Positions 18,473 to 28,983 of a stretch of DNA of 64,000 nucleotides are shown piece after piece; the stretch's first letter is position 1, and each line of letters begins with the position of its first letter. The notes beneath the pieces are model-generated. The model searched no databases. It was not told the DNA's origin and was given only the letters and a program-made list of their open reading frames with translations. Source of the DNA: Pseudobacillus wudalianchiensis (GTDB lineage Bacteria; Bacillota; Bacilli; Bacillales; Domibacillaceae); assembly GCF_001685015.1 (NCBI RefSeq), contig NZ_MAYT01000001.1:655087-719086 (forward strand), in the 5' to 3' direction. Made by a program: the position numbers and the translations under genes.

Positions 18473-19147
18473 ATGCTGAACAAAATTTATGATTGGGTTG
18501 ATGAGCGTTTAGATATTACGCCTTTGTGGCGGGATATTGCTGATCATGAAGTGCCTGAACATGTAAACCCAGCCCATCACTTTTCGGCTTTCGTTTACTG
18601 TTTTGGCGGATTAACATTCTTCGTAACGGTTATCCAAATTTTATCAGGAATGTTTTTAACAATGTATTACGTGCCTGATATTAAAAATGCTTGGGAATCT
18701 GTTTATTATCTTCAAAATGAAGTAGCGTTTGGTATGATCGTGCGCGGTATGCACCACTGGGGTGCGAGTTTAGTTATCGTTATGATATTCTTACATACTT
18801 TGCGTGTGTTCTTCCAAGGGGCTTATAAAAAACCTCGTGAATTAAACTGGGTAGTCGGCGTATTGATTTTCTTCGTTATGCTTGGTCTCGGTTTCACTGG
18901 TTACTTATTACCATGGGATATGAAAGCGTTATTCGCAACGAAGGTAGGTATTCAAATTGCCGCTTCTACTCCGTTTATTGGGGAACAGGTGAAAATCCTG
19001 CTTGCGGGTCATCCTGATATTGTTGGGGCTCAAACACTTACTCGTTTCTTCGCGATTCACGTGTTCTTCCTGCCGGCAGCATTGCTTGGCTTAATGGCAG
19101 CCCACTTTATCATGATTCGTAGACAAGGTATTTCCGGACCATTGTAA
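18473..19147 (+). CDS. qcrB: Cytochrome b6-type subunit of the bc complex
   Basis: Membrane subunit holding the b hemes and quinol sites. It is 224 residues with four transmembrane helices, the cytochrome b6 split form. Heme-ligand histidines are visible in MHHWGASLVIVMIFLHTLRVF and FFAIHVFFLPAALLGLMAAHF. AAAGGAGG precedes the ATG, 15 bases after qcrA. Confidence 0.97.
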   Translation: MLNKIYDWVDERLDITPLWRDIADHEVPEHVNPAHHFSAFVYCFGGLTFFVTVIQILSGMFLTMYYVPDIKNAWESVYYLQNEVAFGMIVRGMHHWGASLVIVMIFLHTLRVFFQGAYKKPRELNWVVGVLIFFVMLGLGFTGYLLPWDMKALFATKVGIQIAASTPFIGEQVKILLAGHPDIVGAQTLTRFFAIHVFFLPAALLGLMAAHFIMIRRQGISGPL

Positions 19148-19199
19148 AATTAAAATTTCATTGAATGTGTAAAGATCTTTTTTAAAGGAGGGGAACGCC

Positions 19200-19967
19200 A
19201 TGCATCGTGGAAAAGGGATGAAATTCGTTGGTGATTCGCGTATCCCGGCAGTACGCAAACCGAATGTTCCGAAAGACTATTCGGAATATCCAGGTAAAAC
19301 TGAAGCCTTTTGGCCGAACTTTTTATTAAAAGAGTGGATGGTCGGTGCCGTTTTCTTAGTTGGTTATCTCTGCTTGACAGTAGCACATCCATCTCCGCTT
19401 GAGCGTGTCGCGGATCCGACGGATACAGGTTATATTCCACTTCCAGACTGGTACTTTTTATTTCTTTACCAGTTACTGAAATATACGTACGCTTCCGGGC
19501 CTTATAATGTAATTGGGGCGTTCGTTATTCCAGGACTAGCTTTCGGAGGACTTTTACTTGCTCCATTTATTGACCGTGGACCGGAACGCAGACCGATCAA
19601 GCGTCCGTTTGCTACAGGTTTCATGCTTCTTGCTTTAGCAGCAACTATTTTCTTAACATGGGAATCTGTTATTCACCATGACTGGGAAGCTGCGGAAGCA
19701 CAAGGTAAAATTGTCGAAGAGGCGGATTTTGATAAAAACGACGAGGGCTACAAAATCTTTGCTGACCAGAAGAATGGCTGTATTAACTGTCACGGTGAAA
19801 ATCTAACCGGCGGTGCTGCAGCGCCATCTCTTGTAGGCACTGGATTAAAGCCGGAAGAAATTAAGAAGATTGCTCATGAAGGTAAAGGGGCTATGCCTCC
19901 AAATATGTTCAAGGGCACGGACGAAGAGCTCGATAAAATGGCTGAATTTATTTCTAACTTAAAATAA
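19200..19967 (+). CDS. qcrC: Fused subunit IV / cytochrome c subunit of the bc complex
   Basis: A 255-residue fusion characteristic of Firmicutes. The N-terminal part (to about 160) is like subunit IV of b6f with PLPDWYFLFLYQLLKY and three hydrophobic segments. The C-terminal part is a membrane-anchored cytochrome c with the heme site C-I-N-C-H and the likely Met ligand in AMPPNMF. AAAGGAGGGG gives the ATG at 19200. It completes qcrABC and is followed by a terminator. Confidence 0.97.
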   Translation: MHRGKGMKFVGDSRIPAVRKPNVPKDYSEYPGKTEAFWPNFLLKEWMVGAVFLVGYLCLTVAHPSPLERVADPTDTGYIPLPDWYFLFLYQLLKYTYASGPYNVIGAFVIPGLAFGGLLLAPFIDRGPERRPIKRPFATGFMLLALAATIFLTWESVIHHDWEAAEAQGKIVEEADFDKNDEGYKIFADQKNGCINCHGENLTGGAAAPSLVGTGLKPEEIKKIAHEGKGAMPPNMFKGTDEELDKMAEFISNLK

Positions 19968-19976
19968 TACGAAGAA

Positions 19977-20010
19977 AAGATGTCCCGTCTTGTATGGGGC
20001 ATCTTTTTTT
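19977..20010 (+). terminator. Terminator of qcrABC
   Basis: A 10-bp stem with one T-G pair (19977-19986 with 19996-20005) then a T run. Confidence 0.88.
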
Positions 20011-20080
20011 CTATATAATAAATGTATTCATTTCATTATATTTCCGGGTTATTTAATAGAGAAGACAGGATGGTGCCATT

Positions 20081-20671
20081 TTGCAATATGTATATTGGTT
20101 TTTAGTGAACAAAAGGTTTTTGCTGACTTTATTTTTTATTAATTTAGTCGGCACGGTTTACGGATATATATGGTACATGCCGCAATTATCTGATACCCCT
20201 TGGTATTTCTGGCCATTTGTTCCCGATAGTCCTACAGCCAGTCTCTTTTTTACGATTGTCCTGCTCGGCTTCTTATGGAAAAAATCGTGGGGGCTTTTTC
20301 AAGCATTGGCTATTATCACTTTATTCAAATACGGCATATGGGCAGTTGTGATGAATCTGCTCGTATTGAAAGTGACTGGCTATTTGCCGTGGGAAGGTTA
20401 CATGCTAATGGCTTCACATTTAGGGATGGCTGTTCAAGGGCTTCTTTATGCGCCGTTTTATCGGGTTAAGGTATGGCATTTAGCTGCAGCTGCTCTTTGG
20501 GCCCTTCATAACGAAATCATTGATTATGTTTATATGCAGTATCCGATGTATCCGCAATTAAACTTATATATTAAAGAAATCGGCTATTTCACTTTTTGGC
20601 TAAGTGTAGGCTCCATTTTTCTTGCCTGGTATTTAGCCGTTCGAGAAAAGCGTCTGAAATGGACTCTTTAA
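20081..20671 (+). CDS. ypjA: DUF1405 membrane protein YpjA
   Basis: A 196-residue polytopic membrane protein with about six hydrophobic segments, of the DUF1405/YpjA family, encoded after qcrC as in B. subtilis. The start is TTG at 20081, placed by AGGATGGTG at 20067-20075; the nearby ATG at 20070 is out of frame. Function unknown; proximity to the cytochrome bc genes is conserved by synteny, which hints at but does not show a role in membrane bioenergetics. Confidence 0.88.
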   Translation: MQYVYWFLVNKRFLLTLFFINLVGTVYGYIWYMPQLSDTPWYFWPFVPDSPTASLFFTIVLLGFLWKKSWGLFQALAIITLFKYGIWAVVMNLLVLKVTGYLPWEGYMLMASHLGMAVQGLLYAPFYRVKVWHLAAAALWALHNEIIDYVYMQYPMYPQLNLYIKEIGYFTFWLSVGSIFLAWYLAVREKRLKWTL

Positions 20672-20770
20672 AGAAAGACTAACAGCAAATAAGGACATAC
20701 TTATGAAGTTTCTCTTCTCGTTTCTTTCGCTCATGCATATATTAACAGCAGGAGCGGAGGAGGGAGAGAA

Positions 20771-21562
20771 ATGAAAAAAATAAAATGCTTGCTTCTTATC
20801 TGTTGCTTATTTATCATTCCCATTCACAGCCAGGCAAAGGATGCCGATGCCCGCCTTCTTAGAATAGATCAAATAGCCGGCCAGGCTTTAGAATTCACGA
20901 AAGCTGGTCTCTACGGGGATGCAGAAGCACAGTTAAAAGCTGTCCAGCTTGAACTTATACACATTCAGTTTAAGGAAAGTGAGCTTTCTATAGAAGACTG
21001 GACAGTTTTATCGACGGCTCTTAGTGAAGCGCTGCAAGTCATTGATTCCCCAGAAGGAAAAGAAACAGAGACGCTGGAAACAGTGACAACCTTCCGCTTA
21101 GCAGCCGATGCGGTTGTTTCCCGCTACCAGCCGTTATGGATTGAAATGGAACAGCCTGTTATGTCTTCGCTGCAGTCTTTAAAAAATTCTTCTATTGCAG
21201 CTGATTCCTCCGGTTTTCATGAATCCCTCAATCGATTTTTGGCTAATTATTACATGATCCAGCCTAGTTTAAAAGTAGATGTTTCTGAAAAGAAAGTGAA
21301 AATGCTTGATAAACAAGTTCGCTATATAGAACACAATGGAGAGAGGATGTTAGAAAAGTCTTCTGCCGAAGCTGAAATTGGAGAACTTGAGAAAGCAGTG
21401 GAAATGGTGTTTAAAGAAATGCAAAAAGAAGATTCTACTCAGCCTTCTCTTGGATGGGTGATTAGCATCACTGGCGGAATTATTATTATCACGCTTTCCT
21501 ACGTGGGCTGGAAGAAGTATAAAGCACAGAAGGCCGAGGAGAGAGAGAAGCAGAATAATTGA
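20771..21562 (+). CDS. ypjB: Sporulation protein YpjB
   Basis: A 263-residue protein with an N-terminal signal sequence (about 1-22), a helical extracytoplasmic domain, and a C-terminal transmembrane segment near 229-246 followed by a Lys/Glu-rich tail. This architecture and position identify the YpjB family, linked to sporulation in B. subtilis. GGAGGAGGGAGAG precedes the ATG. No sigma-E promoter was firmly identified upstream. Confidence 0.87.
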   Translation: MKKIKCLLLICCLFIIPIHSQAKDADARLLRIDQIAGQALEFTKAGLYGDAEAQLKAVQLELIHIQFKESELSIEDWTVLSTALSEALQVIDSPEGKETETLETVTTFRLAADAVVSRYQPLWIEMEQPVMSSLQSLKNSSIAADSSGFHESLNRFLANYYMIQPSLKVDVSEKKVKMLDKQVRYIEHNGERMLEKSSAEAEIGELEKAVEMVFKEMQKEDSTQPSLGWVISITGGIIIITLSYVGWKKYKAQKAEEREKQNN

Positions 21563-21630
21563 TATAAAAGACCGGAGAGGGTAAAATAAAGGTGTATTAA
21601 ATAAAATACAAATGGGGGTAACACCAAATA

Positions 21631-22311
21631 ATGGGCTTTTTAATTTACTTTCTTATTCTTATTCTCGTTCCAATATGGGCACAGATGAAAGTAAAAAGTA
21701 CGTACAATAAATATTCAAAAGTACCTGTTTCTACCGGTATAACTGGAGCACAATCTGCTCGGCGCATTTTAGATGAAAATGGTCTTCACCATGTTAAAGT
21801 AGTGGAAACGAGTGGTTTTTTAAGTGATCATTATAATCCATTGACAAAAACGGTACATCTTTCTCCGAATAACTATCATGGTCATTCGATTGCTGGAGCT
21901 GCTGTGGCAGCCCATGAGGTAGGCCATGCTATTCAGGATAAAGAGGGATACGCCTTTCTTCGCTTCCGTCATGCTCTTGTGCCGGTAGCTAATATCGGAT
22001 CAAACTTATCATGGATCTTTATTATGATTGGTATATTTACATCGATGACAGGTGCATTTTTACTCGGAATTATTTTAATGGCAGCCGCTGTTCTCTTCCA
22101 AATGGTGACCTTGCCTGTTGAGTTTAATGCTTCTTCACGTGCCATGGATCAAATTGTGTCGGCGGGGATTATCCGTAATGATGAAGAGCGAGAAGCACGC
22201 AAAGTGTTAAATGCCGCAGCTATGACGTATGTCGCTGCCGCAGCTGTAGCTGTTCTCGAATTGGTTCGTTTAATCCTAATGTTTACCGGGATGCAGCAAA
22301 GTCAGGATTAA
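21631..22311 (+). CDS. YugP-like membrane zinc metallopeptidase
   Basis: A 226-residue membrane protein of the YugP/Zn_peptidase_2 family. The zinc motif HEVGH is at 95-99 with an upstream helix, flanked by hydrophobic segments at 1-18 and two pairs after 120. GGGGG lies 12 bases before the ATG, and GGTGT at 21591-21595 can pair with ACACC at 21621-21625 around it, which might affect translation. In B. subtilis yugP is elsewhere as I recall, so its place between ypjB and ypjC is a local difference. Confidence 0.9.
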   Translation: MGFLIYFLILILVPIWAQMKVKSTYNKYSKVPVSTGITGAQSARRILDENGLHHVKVVETSGFLSDHYNPLTKTVHLSPNNYHGHSIAGAAVAAHEVGHAIQDKEGYAFLRFRHALVPVANIGSNLSWIFIMIGIFTSMTGAFLLGIILMAAAVLFQMVTLPVEFNASSRAMDQIVSAGIIRNDEEREARKVLNAAAMTYVAAAAVAVLELVRLILMFTGMQQSQD

Positions 22312-22325
22312 TTTAATAGAAAAAG

Positions 22326-22357
22326 AAAAGCAGGAGGACGAATCCCCTGCTTTTTTT
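22326..22357. terminator. Bidirectional terminator between convergent genes
   Basis: AAAAGCAGG at 22326-22334 pairs with CCTGCTTTT at 22346-22354, with T runs reading out on both strands. It serves the protease gene from the left and ypjC from the right, overlapping the last bases of the latter. Confidence 0.85.
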
Positions 22358-23228
22358 ATACTTGGATCGGCTGCTTGTTCTCATCAAGGGTAAATCCCTC
22401 GCCGAGCACATCGTGAACCACCGTAACGGAAACGAAGGCGTGCGGGTCAACAGAGTTAATAATGTTTTTTAGACGGACAATCTCATTTTTGCCGACTACG
22501 CAATATAAGACTTCTCTGTTTTCTTTCGTAAATGCTCCATGTCCTTTTAATATTGTGACGCCTCTTTCCATCTGTTTGTTGATTCTTTCCGCAATTTCTT
22601 GGTTATGAGTAGAGATAATCATAGCTCCTCTTGCTGCGTAGGCCCCCTCCTGCATAAAGTCAATCACTCTGGCTCCAACAAAAACGGCGACGAGTGTGTA
22701 CATGGCTTCGCGGTAATGGAGGTAGGTGAGCAGAGATGCGGTAATCACGACAGCATCGAATAAAAACATTGTTTTTCCCATGCTTACATTTTGATATTTA
22801 TGAATCAGCCGGGCGATAATGTCTACTCCTCCTGTCGTCCCCCCGTAGCGGAAAATAATACCTAGCCCCACACCGGCAAAAACACCTGCAAATAAAGCGG
22901 CGAGAAACAAATCTTCATGAAGCGGAATAGGCAGCTGCTTTCGTTGAAAAATCCACAGAAAAATAGACACGCCAACAGTTCCGGTGATCGTGTAGAAAAA
23001 TGACATTCTGCCGAGCAGCTTCCAGCCGATAAAAAATACCGGCACGTTCAGAATTAAGTTTGTATAAGAAGGGTCGAATTTAAACAGATTGTACAAGAGG
23101 AGAGTAATACCAGTAAAGCCACCTTCGGCAAGCTTGTTCTCCATATTGAAATGAACAAGGCCAAAGCTATAAATGGCACTCCCCAGAAGAATAAAGAAAA
23201 TATTTTTAAGTTTCATGCCAAATATCAT
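22356..23228 (-). CDS. ypjC: YitT family membrane protein (YpjC-like), DUF2179
   Basis: A 290-residue protein with five or so transmembrane helices in the first 190 residues (YitT domain) and a C-terminal DUF2179 cytoplasmic domain (about 205-285, VTILKGHGAFTKENREVLYCVV). The AAAGGTGG ribosome site lies 7 bases before the ATG. It is reverse relative to its neighbours and divergent from ypjD. Transport has been suggested for the family but is not shown by the sequence. Confidence 0.92.
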   Translation of the reverse strand: MIFGMKLKNIFFILLGSAIYSFGLVHFNMENKLAEGGFTGITLLLYNLFKFDPSYTNLILNVPVFFIGWKLLGRMSFFYTITGTVGVSIFLWIFQRKQLPIPLHEDLFLAALFAGVFAGVGLGIIFRYGGTTGGVDIIARLIHKYQNVSMGKTMFLFDAVVITASLLTYLHYREAMYTLVAVFVGARVIDFMQEGAYAARGAMIISTHNQEIAERINKQMERGVTILKGHGAFTKENREVLYCVVGKNEIVRLKNIINSVDPHAFVSVTVVHDVLGEGFTLDENKQPIQV

Positions 23229-23407
23229 ATGCCAGCCACCTTTGAATTAATATTAAGACAATTATTGATACCTGTCATTATATAGAACTGGATAGAATTC
23301 GACAATAAGAAACGTGAAAGTCAAGCTTTTAAAGAAGGATAAATTCATTGTCAACTACTCAAGAATTAGCTAACATAAAATTAATTAAGGAAGAAAGCAG
23401 GGAAGAC

Positions 23408-23737
23408 ATGGACAAAACGATCAAAGAGATGCAGAAAGAGGTTGATGAGTACATCGGCCAATTTAAGGAAGGCTATTTCAGCCCTCTTGCTATGATGGCC
23501 CGGCTCACTGAGGAATTAGGAGAATTAGCCCGTGAGATTAACCATTACTATGGGGAGAAGCCTAAAAAGGCAACAGAAGAGGAGAGAACGATTGCGGAAG
23601 AACTTGGGGATCTGCAATTTGTCATCGTCTGTTTAGCCAATTCATTAAATATTGATCTGCAAGCATCTCATGAACAGGTTATGGAGAAGTTTAATACGAG
23701 AGATAAAGATCGTTGGACGAGAAAAGAGGAGGAATAA
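23408..23737 (+). CDS. ypjD: MazG-type nucleotide pyrophosphohydrolase
   Basis: Small all-alpha NTP pyrophosphohydrolase of the MazG superfamily, about 109 residues from this start. The metal site E-E-L-G-E-L ... E-E-L-G-D matches the EExxE...EExxD pattern. The B. subtilis YpjD start aligns with the ATG at 23408, preceded by AGGGA. A TTG at 23348 with a good AAGAAGGA site would add 20 residues and is a real alternative. It likely hydrolyses non-canonical or excess NTPs. Confidence 0.88.
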   Translation: MDKTIKEMQKEVDEYIGQFKEGYFSPLAMMARLTEELGELAREINHYYGEKPKKATEEERTIAEELGDLQFVIVCLANSLNIDLQASHEQVMEKFNTRDKDRWTRKEEE

Positions 23738-23740
23738 AGA

Positions 23741-24541
23741 ATGGAAACAATTAAAGTCATTATTGCAGGACCGCGTGGAAGAATGGGGAAAGAAGCGGTG
23801 TACATGGTAGAGCAGTCTAAAAACTTACAGCTTGCTGCTGTTTTAGATCGCAAATACAATGGACAGAAGCTCAGTGAAATCGAAGGCTTTTCAGGAGTAG
23901 AGGCACCGATTTTTACAGATATAAATGAATGCTTTAGCGAAGTAGAAGCAGATGTGCTTATTGATTTAACGACACCGGAAACAGGATATATACATACGAA
24001 GACGGCACTTGAACATAACATTCGGCCAGTGGTTGGTACGACTGGTTTTACAGAGGAGCAATTAAAAGAATTAAAGGAGCTGGCTGAGGAAAAAAGCCTT
24101 GGGTGCATTATTGCGCCAAACTTTGCGATTGGTGCAGTCCTAATGATGAAGTTTTCTGAAATGGCTGCTAAATACTTCCAAGATGTAGAGATCATTGAGC
24201 TTCATCATGATAGAAAATTAGATGCTCCATCCGGCACAGCGATTAAGACGGCCCAGATGATTGCTGGAGTAAGAGAAAGAAAACAACAAGGACACCCGGA
24301 AGAAAAAGAAACGATGAAAGGGGCGCGCGGCGCTGATATGGAAGGGATGCATATCCACAGCGTGCGCTTACCAGGATTGATTGCCCATCAACAGGTGCTG
24401 TTCGGAGCAGACGGAGAAACATTGACGATTCGCCATGATTCCTATAATCGAGCTTCTTTTATGACAGGAGTCAAAGTATGTGTAGAAACAGTTGTGAAGG
24501 TGGAAACACTTATTTATGGCATGGAAAACATTTTAGATTAA
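23741..24541 (+). CDS. dapB: 4-hydroxy-tetrahydrodipicolinate reductase
   Basis: NAD(P)H-dependent reduction step of the diaminopimelate/lysine pathway, also feeding dipicolinate supply in spore formers. The 266-residue protein has the dinucleotide loop GPRGRMG at 10-16, GTTGFT at 99-104, and the catalytic HHDRK at 155-159 followed by DAPSGTA. It starts 3 bases after ypjD and is 10 bases from mgsA. Confidence 0.97.
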   Translation: METIKVIIAGPRGRMGKEAVYMVEQSKNLQLAAVLDRKYNGQKLSEIEGFSGVEAPIFTDINECFSEVEADVLIDLTTPETGYIHTKTALEHNIRPVVGTTGFTEEQLKELKELAEEKSLGCIIAPNFAIGAVLMMKFSEMAAKYFQDVEIIELHHDRKLDAPSGTAIKTAQMIAGVRERKQQGHPEEKETMKGARGADMEGMHIHSVRLPGLIAHQQVLFGADGETLTIRHDSYNRASFMTGVKVCVETVVKVETLIYGMENILD

Positions 24542-24551
24542 GGAGGCTCTT

Positions 24552-24965
24552 ATGAAAATAGCTTTAATTGCCCACGATGAGAAGAAAGATGACTTAATTA
24601 ACTTTTTTCTGGAGCATCAGGACGTGTTTTCTGAACATGAATTGTTCGCAACGGGCACAACTGGGCGGCGGCTGATGAAGACGTCCGGTTTGTCTATTCA
24701 TTGCTTTCAGTCTGGACCGCTTGGCGGCGATCAGGAAATTGGAGCGAGTATTGCCAGAGGGGAAATGGATTTAATCTTCTTTTTTAGAGACCCGCTTACA
24801 GCTCAGCCGCATGAGCCAGACGTATCGGCGCTTGTCCGCCTTTGCGATGTATATTCTGTCCCGCTGGCAACAAATATCGGCACAGGGACCATTTTGGTAG
24901 AAGGTCTCAAGCGGGGTGACTTTGATCAATTGCATGGAAAGAGGCCAACATATGGAAACCATTAA
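24552..24965 (+). CDS. mgsA: Methylglyoxal synthase
   Basis: Converts dihydroxyacetone phosphate to methylglyoxal. The 137-residue protein starts [12 protein letters not shown] as the family does. The catalytic Asp60 is in GGDQEIG, and His87 is in the conserved PHEPD. AAGGAGG precedes the ATG. The stop overlaps bshB1 by 14 bases. Adjacency to bacillithiol genes is notable since bacillithiol helps detoxify methylglyoxal. Confidence 0.97.
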   Translation: MKIALIAHDEKKDDLINFFLEHQDVFSEHELFATGTTGRRLMKTSGLSIHCFQSGPLGGDQEIGASIARGEMDLIFFFRDPLTAQPHEPDVSALVRLCDVYSVPLATNIGTGTILVEGLKRGDFDQLHGKRPTYGNH

Positions 24966-25665
24966 AGCTGATATTCTTGCTTTCGGTGCCCATGCCGATG
25001 ATATTGAGATTGGCATGGGGGGAACGGCGGCTAAGTATACAGCTGCAGGTAAAACTGTTGTTTTCTGTGATCTCACAAAAGCAGAGCTGTCTTCTAACGG
25101 TACGGTAGCTTCTCGGGCAGAAGAGGCGAAAAGAGCCGCTTCTCTTCTAGGTGTTCAAGAGAGAGTGACGCTTGATTTGCCGGATCGCGGATTATTCTTA
25201 ACCGAGGAAGCGATTCGATTAGCGGCAGAGATCATTCGCCGTTACCGACCGAAAGTTATCTTCGCTCCTTACGAGAGGGATCGTCATCCTGATCATGGAG
25301 CTTGTTCGCGGATTGTGCAGGAAGCATTTTTCTCCGCGGGCATTAGAAAATATAAAACGAACGGTGAGGAAGAGGCCCATAAAGCAAGCCGTCTTTATTT
25401 CTACATGATTAATGGCTTTCATAAACCCGACTTTTGCGTAGATACAACCGAATGTATGGATAAGAAAAAACAAAGTCTGCGCGCTTATCAAAGTCAATTT
25501 GAGATGGGAGAAAAGTCAGTCGCCACCCCTTTAACGAACGGCTACATAGAAGCAGTGGAAGCAAGAGACCGTATGATGGGAAAAGAAGTGGGGCGGACAT
25601 TTGCTGAGGGCTTTTTAACCGCCATGCCTTTATTAATAGAACAAGATCTGATTGGGGAGTCATAA
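24952..25665 (+). CDS. bshB1: Bacillithiol biosynthesis deacetylase BshB1
   Basis: Zinc deacetylase that removes acetate from GlcNAc-malate in bacillithiol synthesis. It is a 237-residue LmbE/PIG-L family protein with the zinc motif AHADD at 13-17 and a distal HPDH. The ATG at 24952 gives [17 protein letters not shown], the family start, with AGAGG upstream. It overlaps mgsA and shares one base with bshA (ATG within TAATG), so expression is coupled. Confidence 0.96.
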   Translation: METIKADILAFGAHADDIEIGMGGTAAKYTAAGKTVVFCDLTKAELSSNGTVASRAEEAKRAASLLGVQERVTLDLPDRGLFLTEEAIRLAAEIIRRYRPKVIFAPYERDRHPDHGACSRIVQEAFFSAGIRKYKTNGEEEAHKASRLYFYMINGFHKPDFCVDTTECMDKKKQSLRAYQSQFEMGEKSVATPLTNGYIEAVEARDRMMGKEVGRTFAEGFLTAMPLLIEQDLIGES

Positions 25666-26816
25666 TGAAATTAAAAATAGGAATTACGTGCTACCCCACT
25701 GTCGGTGGATCAGGCGTAGTGGCAGCAGAGCTTGGAAAGCTGCTGGCAGAAAAAGGACATGATATTCACTTTATTACAACAGATCGTCCATTTAGGCTAA
25801 ATCGAATGTATCCGAACATTTATTTTCATCAAGTGGACGTAAATCAATATTCTGTTTTTCAGCACCCGCCGTACGAGATTGCACTAGCCAATAAAATTGC
25901 AGAAATTATTAAAAGGGAGCAGCTTGATCTTTTGCACGTGCATTACGCGATTCCGCATGCTGTTTGTGCTATTTTAGGCAAACAAATTGCTCGTTCTGAT
26001 ATTAAGATCGTCACAACGCTGCACGGTACAGACATTACCGTGCTGGGCCACGATCCTTCTCTAACAGCGGCGATCCGTTTTGGAATTGAAGAATCAGATG
26101 CCGTTACCGCTGTGTCACGAGCGCTGATTGCTCAAACGATGGATGTGATTCAGCCTCAAAAGAGCATTCAGCCAATTTATAATTTTATTGATGAGCGGGT
26201 TTATCGGAAAAGACCGGCAAATGATCCGCTTCGTAAAGAGCTAGGGATTGCCGAAGAGGATAAAGTCATTATGCACGTATCGAACTTTCGCAGTGTCAAA
26301 CGAGTACCAGATGTTGTCCGTGTGTTTAGGAAATTAAGAGAGCATATGCCTGCGAAACTTCTCCTCGTCGGAGACGGCCCGGAAATGACGATTGTGTGCA
26401 AACTCGTTTCTGAATTCAATTTGGAACATTGTGTATTGTTTCTTGGCAAGCAAGATAATTTAGAGGAGTTATATGCGCTCAGTGATCTTGTATTACTCTT
26501 ATCAGAAAAAGAAAGCTTCGGCCTTGTGCTATTAGAAGCGATGGCTTGTGGAGTACCTTGTATCGGAACGAATGTTGGCGGCATTCCAGAAGTCATTGAG
26601 AATGAGAAAAATGGTTTTATTTCTGAAGTAGGGGATATTGAATCGATGGCGAAGCAAGCTTTACAATTGCTGACCGATGATGCTTTTTATCAAAGGATGA
26701 GTGAAGAGGCGCTAAAAACAGTGGAAACCCGCTTCCATTCAGATAGCATTATTTGTGAATATGAAAAGTTGTATTTTAGCCTGCTTCAGGAACAGGCAGG
26801 TGTAGATTGTGAATAA
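25665..26816 (+). CDS. bshA: Bacillithiol biosynthesis glycosyltransferase BshA
   Basis: First step of bacillithiol synthesis: joins GlcNAc from UDP-GlcNAc to L-malate. The 383-residue GT4-family protein has [10 protein letters not shown] near 11-20, HVHYAIPHA, and the donor-site EX7E element in [18 protein letters not shown]. It overlaps bshB1 by one base and cca by eight. Confidence 0.96.
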   Translation: MKLKIGITCYPTVGGSGVVAAELGKLLAEKGHDIHFITTDRPFRLNRMYPNIYFHQVDVNQYSVFQHPPYEIALANKIAEIIKREQLDLLHVHYAIPHAVCAILGKQIARSDIKIVTTLHGTDITVLGHDPSLTAAIRFGIEESDAVTAVSRALIAQTMDVIQPQKSIQPIYNFIDERVYRKRPANDPLRKELGIAEEDKVIMHVSNFRSVKRVPDVVRVFRKLREHMPAKLLLVGDGPEMTIVCKLVSEFNLEHCVLFLGKQDNLEELYALSDLVLLLSEKESFGLVLLEAMACGVPCIGTNVGGIPEVIENEKNGFISEVGDIESMAKQALQLLTDDAFYQRMSEEALKTVETRFHSDSIICEYEKLYFSLLQEQAGVDCE

Positions 26817-28002
26817 TCAATCAATCTTTGAGCAAGCCGCCCCAATCCTCGAACAATTGGAGAAAGCAGGATTTGATGCCTACTATGTAGGTGGAGCGGT
26901 GCGGGATTTTTTACTAAATAGGCCGATTGGAGATGTTGACATCGCTACCTCTGCTTTGCCGGAAGAAGTGAAAAGCGTTTTTCCTAAAACAGTGGATGTT
27001 GGAATTGAACATGGAACAGTTCTTGTGATTTGGCGGGGAGACGGCTATGAAATTACTACTTTTCGAACAGAGTCGGATTACAAAGATTTTCGCCGCCCGG
27101 AAAAGGTGGCCTTTGTGCGTACGCTCGAAGAAGATTTAAAACGAAGAGATTTCACTATTAATGCGATGGCAATGGACCGGCATGGAGCTATTATCGATCC
27201 GTTTGATGGAAAGACGGCTTTGCAGCTGCGCCAAATTCAAACGGTCGGTGAGGCGAGAGAGCGGTTTTCAGAAGATGCTCTTCGGATGATGAGAGCAGCC
27301 CGGTTTGTCAGCCAGCTTGGTTTTCAGTTACATCCGAAAACCGAAGAGGCCTTAAGCCGTTGTGCTCATTTGCTGCAGCACATTGCCGTTGAGCGCAAGC
27401 TAATGGAGATGGATAAGCTGCTTGCCGGAAAAGAAGTTACAGCTGGCCTGCGGGTATTAGTCAATGGTGGATTGTTGGCTTACTTGCCCGGACTCACCGG
27501 AAAGGAACAGCTAATCGATCAGATGCTTTCTTACGATCTTAGCCGCTTAACGGCTAGACAAAACTGGCTTTTCTTGCTCGTTCTTCTTGCTCCTGATCAG
27601 CCGGGCGATTGGTTGAAAGAGTGGAGGATGCCGGCTAAGAAAATAAAATATTTAGCCGGAACATATGAGTGGTTTCTTAAAGTGCAGGAAGTCGACTGGT
27701 CTGCGTTTTCCTTATACGAGGCCGGGATAGAACGAGCGGCAGATGCAGAGGCGGTGAGTGCACTTTATGCTGGCCGACCGCCGCGTGCAGAAGAACTCAA
27801 ACGGCAGCATGAAGCACTTCCGATCAAAAACAGAAAAGAACTCGCCATTACAGGCAAGGAACTAAAAGAGTGGAAACATGAAACGGGTGGTCCGTGGATG
27901 AAACAATATCTTGAAATGATTGAACGGGCTGTTGTGCAAAAAAAAGTTGAAAACCGTAAAGATAAAATAAAGGAGTGGCTCGAAGCGTGCAATCTTCTGT
28001 AA
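26809..28002 (+). CDS. cca: CCA tRNA nucleotidyltransferase
   Basis: Adds or repairs the 3' CCA of tRNAs without a template. The 397-residue class II enzyme has GGAVRD at 28-33, the catalytic GDVDIAT at 41-47, and the basic [10 protein letters not shown] motif. Start is GTG at 26809, overlapping bshA by eight bases. The gene end overlaps birA by 16 bases. Confidence 0.97.
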   Translation: MNNQSIFEQAAPILEQLEKAGFDAYYVGGAVRDFLLNRPIGDVDIATSALPEEVKSVFPKTVDVGIEHGTVLVIWRGDGYEITTFRTESDYKDFRRPEKVAFVRTLEEDLKRRDFTINAMAMDRHGAIIDPFDGKTALQLRQIQTVGEARERFSEDALRMMRAARFVSQLGFQLHPKTEEALSRCAHLLQHIAVERKLMEMDKLLAGKEVTAGLRVLVNGGLLAYLPGLTGKEQLIDQMLSYDLSRLTARQNWLFLLVLLAPDQPGDWLKEWRMPAKKIKYLAGTYEWFLKVQEVDWSAFSLYEAGIERAADAEAVSALYAGRPPRAEELKRQHEALPIKNRKELAITGKELKEWKHETGGPWMKQYLEMIERAVVQKKVENRKDKIKEWLEACNLL

Positions 28003-28976
28003 AACAGCAATTATTAGAGGCGTTTTCCAAAGCGGATGGAGAATTTGTATCCGGTCAGGCGCTTGCGGAAATTCTCGGCTGCTCGCGGACGGCTATTTGG
28101 AAGCATATTGAATCATTGAGACAGGAAGGCTTTGAACTAGAAGCAGTTCGAAAAAAAGGCTACCGTATTTTGACGAAGCCAGATAAGGTAACTGAAAATG
28201 AAATTTTAATTGGCTTGCAAACGAATTGGCTCGGCAAGGAGATTGTGGCGTTGGAGTCGACGTCATCTACCCAAAAGGAAGCCCATCGTTTGGCGCAGGA
28301 GACTTTTAAAGAGGGCACGGTCGTCATTGCTGAAGAGCAAACAGAAGGGCGCGGCCGGATGACACGAGCATGGCATTCACCAAAGTATACCGGTATCTGG
28401 ATGAGTGTTTTATTAAAACCCTCACTGCCGCCGTATAAGGCGCCCCAATTCACCTTAATTACAGCGGTAGCCGTTGTCGAGGCGATTATGGAGGTAACCG
28501 GGCTGCAGCCGGAAATTAAATGGCCAAACGACATTTTATTAAACGGCAAGAAAATTACCGGCATTTTAACAGAGCTGCAGGCTGATGCTGACCGGATTCA
28601 TTCCATTATCATTGGCATTGGCATTAATGTGAATCAAAAAGAATTTCCGGATGAATTAAAAGAGATTGCTACCTCGCTCGCTATCGAAAAAGGAGGACCC
28701 GTCTCACGATCGCAGCTCGTCCAAGAAATCTTAAAAAATCTTGAAGTATACTATGATATCTATCTAAAAGAGGGCTTTGCCAATATTAAAAAACGCTGGG
28801 AAAAATTTGCTTTATCGATCGGCAAAAAAATTACAGCGCGGACAGTATCCGGTACTATTCGAGGAAAAGCGCTCGGTATTACGGAAGAGGGCGTATTAAA
28901 GCTGCTCGATGAAGAGGGGACGATTCATGATATTTACTCAGCGGACATCGAAATCGAGAAAAAATCGAATGAATAA
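27987..28976 (+). CDS. birA: Biotin protein ligase and biotin repressor
   Basis: Attaches biotin to carboxylases and, with its N-terminal domain, represses biotin genes. The 329-residue protein has a winged helix-turn-helix near 18-45 (ALAEILGCSRTAIWKHI), the biotinyl-AMP loop GRGRMTRAWHSP at 121-132 and KWPNDI at 178-183. GTG at 27987 is chosen because AAAGGAG at about 27969-27975 lies 11 bases upstream; the GTG at 27975 is part of that site. Confidence 0.95.
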   Translation: MQSSVKQQLLEAFSKADGEFVSGQALAEILGCSRTAIWKHIESLRQEGFELEAVRKKGYRILTKPDKVTENEILIGLQTNWLGKEIVALESTSSTQKEAHRLAQETFKEGTVVIAEEQTEGRGRMTRAWHSPKYTGIWMSVLLKPSLPPYKAPQFTLITAVAVVEAIMEVTGLQPEIKWPNDILLNGKKITGILTELQADADRIHSIIIGIGINVNQKEFPDELKEIATSLAIEKGGPVSRSQLVQEILKNLEVYYDIYLKEGFANIKKRWEKFALSIGKKITARTVSGTIRGKALGITEEGVLKLLDEEGTIHDIYSADIEIEKKSNE

Positions 28977-28983
28977 GAAAAGA

